From the NCBI RefSeq assembly GCF_036010325.1, contig NZ_CP108550.1, forward strand, positions 62,001 to 126,000: a stretch of 64,000 nt of DNA. The letters run 5' to 3'. Made by a program: the position numbers and the translations under genes. The DNA is from Streptomyces sp. NBC_01210 (GTDB lineage Bacteria; Actinomycetota; Actinomycetes; Streptomycetales; Streptomycetaceae). Below are positions 59,549 to 64,000 of this stretch, piece by piece (the stretch's first letter is position 1; each line of letters begins with the position of its first letter). The notes below the pieces were generated by a model that was given only the letters and a program-made list of their open reading frames with translations, ran no database searches and was not told where the DNA came from.

Positions 59549-60910
59549 ATGGGTGTGGCGGGGCAGTGGCCGTACAGGTCGACGGGCAGGGCGCGGGCGC
59601 TGGTGCTGCTCGCGCTCGGGGTGGTGAAGGTCGCGACGGTGGAGCAGTTGCGGCAGCTGGTGCTGCCGGGCACGGCGGATCTACAGACGGTGCGGAACGC
59701 GTGCAAGGACCTGCGGCACGCCGGGCTGGTGGAGTCGGTCGGCAAGACGTCCCGGATGGGTGGGGGCGGGCGGCCGGTGGCGCTGCAGCTGTGGAACCTC
59801 ACCACCGCCGGCCTCGCCGCGGCCGCCAGTGAACTGGGCCGCCCGGTGAAGGAGATGGGCGGCACGGCGCGGGAGGCTGCGAAGGCCGGCGCCGCGCACG
59901 CGCTCGCCGTGACGGACACGATCGACGCCATCCGGCAGTCACCGCCTCTGGCGACCAAGCCGGTCGCCCGCCGCACCACCGTTCCGGCCCAGGGGCGGGA
60001 GCTCCCGGCCCGTCCGGCGGGGCTGGGGCACTTGCGGGGGTGGGAGACCGAGGTCGCGCTCCCCGTTACCGGCACGTTCGCTGCGCCGAGCAAGGGCAGT
60101 CTGCGGGCAGATGGGGTGCTGACCGCGCCCGAGGACGGGGTGCCGGTGTTGTTCGTGGAGGTCGACAACCACACCGAACCGGCCGCTGTCGTCGCCCGCA
60201 AGATCGAGCGCTACCAGAAGTTCTTCCAGCGTCAGGTGAAAGACCACCGGGGCCGTGACGTGGCGATGTGGTCGACGCTGTGGGAGGACTCGGGCCGCGG
60301 CGGCTTTCCGCCCGTGGCCTTGGTGTTCGCCAAGGACGTCGGCCCGGAGGCGCGATTGAACCGCATTAAGGCGATCCGCGATGCGTCCAGGCCGTGCTGG
60401 ACGGGCCGGTGGGAGAGCGACCATGGCTGGCACGTCGCCCCAGAGGGGGAGGAGCGCGACGGCTGGTGGAACTTCGGCGGCACCGTCCCGGTCATCGCCA
60501 CCCATCTCGGCCAGCTGAAAGCCAAGGGCCCCCACGGTCCGATCTGGTGGCGCTTCGGGCGCTCCGAATGGCAGACCCTCACCGACGCCCTCACCAACAC
60601 CAGCACCCGCGAGGACTACCTCGCCCGCGGCGAACAGCGCCGCCAGGAGCGCGAAGCCGCCCGCGTCCTCAAGGATCAGGCGGTCCGGGACGAGTTGGAG
60701 CGCTGGCAGGAGTCGTGGGAGTGCCCGTCCTGCGGTACGGACGTCACCCTGGACACGGTGAGCGACGGCTACCAGCCGGCGGAAGGCGGGCGGTGCCCGA
60801 CGTGTGAGCGAGTCCACCGCGAACTCCAGGCGGAACGAGCAGCAGCGGAAGATGCTGCCCGCAGCAACGGGATCCTCGCCCGTCTGCGCGCTCGCACCGA
60901 AGGCCAATAG
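59549..60910 (+). CDS. Replication-relaxation family protein
   Basis: 453 aa from ATG 59549 (GGAGGGGG, six bases). N-terminal wHTH (VATVEQLRQLVLPGTADLQT then VRNACKDLRHAGLVESVGKT). A middle domain of alpha/beta type follows (LRADGVLTAPEDGVPVLFVE; VDNHTEPAAVVARKIERYQK) with the E-x-D...E/K layout of a nuclease-like fold. A C-terminal Cys4 motif (CPSCGTDVTLDTVSDGYQPA, CPTCER) completes it. The family is linked to plasmid replication initiation in actinobacteria. The iterons upstream and 12-bp repeats downstream support an origin region. Confidence 0.8.
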   Translation: MGVAGQWPYRSTGRARALVLLALGVVKVATVEQLRQLVLPGTADLQTVRNACKDLRHAGLVESVGKTSRMGGGGRPVALQLWNLTTAGLAAAASELGRPVKEMGGTAREAAKAGAAHALAVTDTIDAIRQSPPLATKPVARRTTVPAQGRELPARPAGLGHLRGWETEVALPVTGTFAAPSKGSLRADGVLTAPEDGVPVLFVEVDNHTEPAAVVARKIERYQKFFQRQVKDHRGRDVAMWSTLWEDSGRGGFPPVALVFAKDVGPEARLNRIKAIRDASRPCWTGRWESDHGWHVAPEGEERDGWWNFGGTVPVIATHLGQLKAKGPHGPIWWRFGRSEWQTLTDALTNTSTREDYLARGEQRRQEREAARVLKDQAVRDELERWQESWECPSCGTDVTLDTVSDGYQPAEGGRCPTCERVHRELQAERAAAEDAARSNGILARLRARTEGQ

Positions 60911-60972
60911 GCCCCGTCGGCGGGCCTGCCCGGACAGCAGAGTGCAGCAGGGGCCAGTGGAGAGTCGGCAGG

Positions 60973-61040
60973 TCGCGTCTCTGGTCGCGTCTCTGGTCGC
61001 GCTTCTGGTCGCGCTTCTGGTCTCGTCTCTGGTCGCGTCG
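60973..61040. repeat. 12-bp tandem repeat (GTCGCGTCTCTG), 5.7 copies
   Basis: Units start at 60973, 60985, 60997, 61009, 61021 and 61033 (partial): GTCGCGTCTCTG twice, GTCGCGCTTCTG twice, GTCTCGTCTCTG, then GTCGCGTC. Variation is limited to three positions. Lies 62 bases after the replication-relaxation gene. Candidate replication or partition array. The rest of 60911-61189 holds no gene. Confidence 0.85.
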
Positions 61041-61189
61041 GCCGGTTCGGCTGTCGTTGCTGGAGAGGGGCTCTGACCTGGAGGACAAGGCTCTGTCCGC
61101 GCGTAGCGCGGCCGCCGACTAATCCCCTACAGCGCCCCTCCCAGCTGGCGGCGGTGGCGCGACGGGGTTCGGACGCCGGCATCCGTGCG

Positions 61190-61456
61190 CTACGTCGCCT
61201 GGGTGCCGGAGCGTCGGATGTCCGCATACACGCGGGCCTTCACCCCCGGCTGCCCGGGTGCCCGACGCGGGGTGCCGACGCCGGAGGTGGCCCACCACTT
61301 CTCCAGCTCGCTCATCACGGCGAGCGCGGTCTCCTCATCCTGGGCGGTGATGTCGATGACCACCAGGCCCGGCTCGGAGACATGCTGTTCGTCGATACGG
61401 TCCATGACCCGCATGACGCGGCCGGTACCAGGACGGTTCGGCTCGGGCGCATGCAT
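61190..61456 (-). CDS. DUF6207 family protein
   Basis: 88 aa from ATG 61456 (GGGAG upstream; 61414 also possible). IDEQHVSEPGLVVIDITAQD, then EETALAVMSELEKWWATSGV and APGQPGVKARVYADIRRSG is the DUF6207 pattern, a small actinobacterial protein family of unknown role that often appears on plasmids. Confidence 0.8.
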   Translation of the reverse strand: MHAPEPNRPGTGRVMRVMDRIDEQHVSEPGLVVIDITAQDEETALAVMSELEKWWATSGVGTPRRAPGQPGVKARVYADIRRSGTQAT

Positions 61457-61563
61457 CACTCTCCCGAAGGACCACTCCCGCGCATTCGCTTCTTCTCGGC
61501 CGACGTCACAGATGCGCGTGCCTCGACATGACACAGAAATCGAACAAGCGCTCTAATGTGGGG

Positions 61564-61806
61564 ATGGATGCCTCCGCCTTCCCCCACAACCTTGTCCAGG
61601 CCCAGCGCGACTTCGGCGCCACCTACGAAGCGCTCGCCGCTCCCGGGCGGCACGGCAACACCGAGCTGCGCCGCCGCCTGCTCCGCCTGTCCGTCCGCAT
61701 CCTGTGGCACCCCTTCTGGACCGCCCACCCGTCTGGGGCGCCGGCGGCCCGAATCGAGCTACGCCGCCAGGCCCGCGCCGATCAGTCGGAGGCGAGGGCG
61801 GCATGA
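61564..61806 (+). CDS. 80-aa helical hypothetical protein
   Basis: ATG 61564. MDASAFPHNLVQAQRDFGAT, then YEALAAPGRHGNTELRRRLL and a basic tail. ATGA overlap with the next gene. Small plasmid protein of unknown function. Confidence 0.6.
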   Translation: MDASAFPHNLVQAQRDFGATYEALAAPGRHGNTELRRRLLRLSVRILWHPFWTAHPSGAPAARIELRRQARADQSEARAA

Positions 61807-62021
61807 AGGGCGACGCTCCGAGCGAACGCCAGGTCCAGATCCTGCGCGCGCTGCGCACGTGGATTGCAGACCACGGGGAGGGACCCACCATCCGGCAGAT
61901 CGGCGAGCTGGTCGGCCTCTCCAGCACCGGCTCGGTCGCCTACCAGCTTGGCCGCCTGGAGGACCAGGGCCTGATCAGCCGAAGCGGCCGACGCTGGCGC
62001 TCGGTCCGCCTCAGCAGCTGA
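61803..62021 (+). CDS. Stand-alone LexA-type winged-helix protein
   Basis: 72 aa from ATG 61803. SERQVQILRALRTWIADHGE, GPTIRQIGELVGLSSTGSVA, YQLGRLEDQGLISRSGRRWR is the LexA DNA-binding domain without the protease part. It probably binds palindromes; a GGTCAC-rich tract starts six bases after the stop. Confidence 0.8.
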   Translation: MKGDAPSERQVQILRALRTWIADHGEGPTIRQIGELVGLSSTGSVAYQLGRLEDQGLISRSGRRWRSVRLSS

Positions 62022-62026
62022 CCGCA

Positions 62027-62155
62027 GGTGACCGATCAATCCGGGGGAGTTGCATGGGTCGGTCACGTCGCTGACGTGCGGTTTGGCCGATGGGTGCGAC
62101 CGGATCGGTCACACGGCCGGTCACCGGTCACGGCCGCGACCTGTGACCGGTCACG
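62027..62155. repeat. GGTCAC/GTGACC-rich tract
   Basis: Seven GGTCAC or GTGACC elements in 129 bases, two as complete GTGACCGGTCAC-like palindromes (62145-62156 region). Placed right after the LexA-type gene, so it is a candidate target. Followed at 62161 by GGGCAAGC twice and its inverse GCTTGCCC (62206). The remainder to 62668 has no gene. Confidence 0.6.
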
Positions 62156-62668
62156 CGTGCCGGGCAAGCCCAAGGGGACCCTGGGCAAGCTCACCATGCG
62201 TCAGGCTTGCCCAGCCCGGAGGCCGCGGCCAGGGCGAGACGTTAGCGACGATGGTGTTGGCCGTCCTCGATCTGCGCGTTGGAACGGTTTCGCCGAGGGA
62301 CCGCTCGCCGACGCGGCACTGCGCCCGCTTCATGCAGCGCCAGCCGCACGCCGATCAGGTCAGCAGCCTTGCGGAGTAGATCCGCTGAGGGGCGCGCATC
62401 GACTGCGGCCGACCGGCTCGCCTGCGCCTGACCCTCGCTGCCCTGTTTCCACGGGGGTGAGGGCCCCTGGCCGGGCGTGGCAGGGGCCCTCTGAGCGCTT
62501 CCGTGGGGGACGGATCATGCACGCGTCGCCCGGACAACGACACCGGCCTGGGCCGGGACACGGTGGTTCAGCCGGAAGGCCCGGCCCGAAGGCGTTGCCG
62601 GGGCATGGCCTGTGGCGGGATCCTGGAAAGGGACGCCAAGGCGTCCTAACCGATCGGGAGGCGCTGTC

Positions 62669-63568
62669 ATGCCGAACCGGCGGCCCCGTGGATATCAGCC
62701 GCAGTGGAAGCCCCGCGCCCGTACGTGCGAGCTGCTGACGGCCGTGGACCGGGTCCTTGCGCGGTACGCGGCTCAGCTGCCGCTCACGATCCGGCAGGTC
62801 TGGTACTCGCTGATCTCCGACGGCGTGCTGGTCAAGGAAGAACGCACCTACAAACAGACGGTGGAACTCCTTGGGATGGCCCGCCGCTCAGGCCGCATCC
62901 CGTGGGAGGCGTTGCGCGACGACACCGAGATCCGCGCCGAACCCGTCGCCTACGAGGGGCCGGAAGACTTCCGGGCCGGGCTGCGCCAGGCGGCGCTGGA
63001 CTATCGACTGGACCGGCAGGCCGGCCAACCGGTGCGGCTTGAGATCGTCTGCGAGACAGCCGGGATGGTTCCACAGCTGGTCGTCGTCGCCGACCCGTAC
63101 GGCGTGCCGGTGTATTCGGGCAGCGGATTCAATGGGCTGCCGGCGAAACGGGGAGCAGCGCTGCGTGCGGCTGCTGACGGACACCGTGCGGTGAGGGTTT
63201 TCGTGGTCTCCGACTGGGACCAGAGCGGGGTCCATCTGTTCTCCGCGCTGGCCGAGGATGTCACCGCGTTCGCTGCCGTGGACGCTCCGGGAACGGAGGT
63301 CGTCTTCGAGCGCCTGGCGGTGACCGAGCAGCAGATCGCCGACTACGGGCTGCCCACCGCGCCGCCGAAGGTCAGTGATCACCGTTCCTTCAGCGGCACC
63401 TCCACCACCCAGGCCGAGGCCCTGCCGCCCGACGTCCTCGCCGCCGTGCTCAAAGCCGCGATCACCTCCCACCGGGACGTGCGCGTCCTGGCGGCACTCC
63501 TTCAGCGTGAGGAAGACGAACGCCGCCGTCTCCTTCAGAGCCTCGGATACGACCCTGACGTCGACTGA
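62669..63568 (+). CDS. TOPRIM protein, topoisomerase VI subunit A-like
   Basis: 299 aa from ATG 62669 (CGGGAGG nine bases upstream). The N-terminal wHTH-like domain LPLTIRQVWYSLISDGVLVK, then LLGMARRSGRIPWEALRDDT matches the CAP-like domain of Spo11/Topo VI A proteins of plasmid type, though no obvious catalytic Tyr position is certain (YSL/YKQ are candidates). TOPRIM: LEIVCETAG (Glu125/Glu129) and VVSDWDQSG (Asp182, Asp184). It could nick or relax DNA at replication or transfer. Unusual on plasmids. Confidence 0.7.
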   Translation: MPNRRPRGYQPQWKPRARTCELLTAVDRVLARYAAQLPLTIRQVWYSLISDGVLVKEERTYKQTVELLGMARRSGRIPWEALRDDTEIRAEPVAYEGPEDFRAGLRQAALDYRLDRQAGQPVRLEIVCETAGMVPQLVVVADPYGVPVYSGSGFNGLPAKRGAALRAAADGHRAVRVFVVSDWDQSGVHLFSALAEDVTAFAAVDAPGTEVVFERLAVTEQQIADYGLPTAPPKVSDHRSFSGTSTTQAEALPPDVLAAVLKAAITSHRDVRVLAALLQREEDERRRLLQSLGYDPDVD

Positions 63569-63697
63569 ACCGGTGCTCCGGCGTCGCCGGCCCTGTGTCG
63601 CTCGTCCGGGCCGGGTGTCTGCGAACGTTCCCGCCCGCCTGGTGGGCCTTGATGTACTGGACTGTCGGAGCAGGGCGCGAAGCAGGGGAGCGGGACG

Positions 63698-64000
63698 TTG
63701 GCCGGGTACAGCAGGGGTCACACCGGGCGGGTGAAGGACTTCAAGGACTTCGAGTGGGTGGTGTGGCGCCTCGAGGTCCAGGACCCATCGCAGCTCGCGG
63801 GCGAGGATCCGGACCTGGACGAGCGCACCCAGGAGACGATGACGGAGCTCGCTGCCTCGCTGGGCTGCGTGTACGAGCACTGCGTCGACTACGACTCCTA
63901 CGACGACGAAACGCCGTACTACGCCTGGTGGGTCCGCCTGCCCGCCGCCGAGCACGCCCGACTCGACAAGGACGGCCTCCCGCAGGCTCTCGGCCCGCTG
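63698..64000 (+). CDS. Hypothetical protein, partial at right edge
   Basis: TTG 63698 has AGGGGAG seven bases upstream (GTG 63731 is an alternative). Open to the end of the window, 101 codons. VKDFKDFEWVVWRLEVQDPS, then an acidic helix (DLDERTQETMTELAASLGCV) and DYDSYDDETPYYAWWVRLPA. Small acidic domain; possible RNase-inhibitor-like (RraB/DUF) resemblance but not secure. Confidence 0.65.
   Translation, partial: MAGYSRGHTGRVKDFKDFEWVVWRLEVQDPSQLAGEDPDLDERTQETMTELAASLGCVYEHCVDYDSYDDETPYYAWWVRLPAAEHARLDKDGLPQALGPL

Noticed and set aside
60973..61040. CRISPR array
   Set aside because: Units are contiguous 12-mers without spacers and no cas gene is present.
1..64000. tRNA, rRNA, integrase/att site, plasmid telomere or tap/tpg genes
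   Set aside because: None recognised on reading; telomeres would lie outside if the replicon is linear. A tRNA scan and terminal-repeat search were not possible here.

Overview
The window is very GC-rich with Streptomyces-style codon use, GGAGG-type ribosome sites, frequent GTG and TTG starts, rare TTA (bldA-type) codons and Streptomyces-restricted families (WhiB, DUF5999, DUF2637/SpdB, DUF6207, Lsr2-like, replication-relaxation). It carries a conjugation block, a parA-parB system with centromere-like repeats and replication-associated proteins. No housekeeping genes, rRNA, tRNA or integrase are visible. The best reading is part of a large (possibly linear) conjugative Streptomyces plasmid, or a plasmid-derived chromosome arm.

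Layout. 1-1.3 kb: minus-strand winged-helix, replication-initiator-like gene running off the left edge, with iteron-like repeats inside it. 1.3-5.5 kb: structured RNA/terminator region, a TPR regulator plus GNAT acetyltransferase, and a KorSA-like GntR repressor with palindromic operators. 6.0-25.1 kb: one long plus-strand transfer block of about thirty mostly small genes, including WhiB, DUF5999, a coiled-coil SpdB/DUF2637 protein, a 722-aa low-complexity protein, the FtsK/SpoIIIE-type DNA translocase, several membrane proteins, an RRQRL-type zinc protein, a kinase-like P-loop protein, an ASCH protein and an Lsr2-like DNA-binding protein. It is punctuated by hairpin terminators and ends in a truncated gene beside a transposase remnant.

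25-35 kb: two membrane proteins and a 1,125-aa secreted ALF-repeat protein on the minus strand, a secreted protein and a trypsin-like/FG-GAP protein that has lost its catalytic His and Ser, then decayed IS pieces. 35.3-40.9 kb: a compact cassette (OB-like fragment, histidine phosphatase, aminoacyl-tRNA-synthetase-like protein, APH-like kinase, nucleotidyltransferase, methyltransferase) that looks like an undescribed small-molecule or RNA-modifying pathway. 41-43 kb: a sigma factor followed by an HspR-like regulator made of two DNA-identical halves. 43.6-45.6 kb: a NucA/NucB-type secreted nuclease and a neighbouring hypothetical gene.

46-49.4 kb: parAB with five copies of a 13-bp near-palindrome (ATTACG[A/T]CGTAAT) and an inverted-repeat operator, followed by a TGCGCA-rich tract. 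50-52.3 kb: an intact IS110 element with 9-bp flanking repeats, nested in a unit bounded by perfect 26-bp inverted repeats. 52.4-54 kb: sigma factor plus partner genes. 54.5-58 kb: secreted proteins among IS30, IS256 and IS5 remnants. 58-64 kb: a HEPN-motif protein, a replication-relaxation protein flanked by two 12-bp-period repeat arrays, a stand-alone LexA-type wHTH, a GGTCAC-rich tract, a TOPRIM (topoisomerase VI A-like) protein and a partial gene at the right edge.

Functionally, the GntR repressor, the regulators at 1-5 kb and the translocase block make up spread and transfer. The parAB/parS locus gives stability. The 58-64 kb proteins and repeat arrays look replication-linked. The rest is accessory cargo, much of it secreted, and IS debris. 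All family names are from reading the translated sequence; no database search was run.
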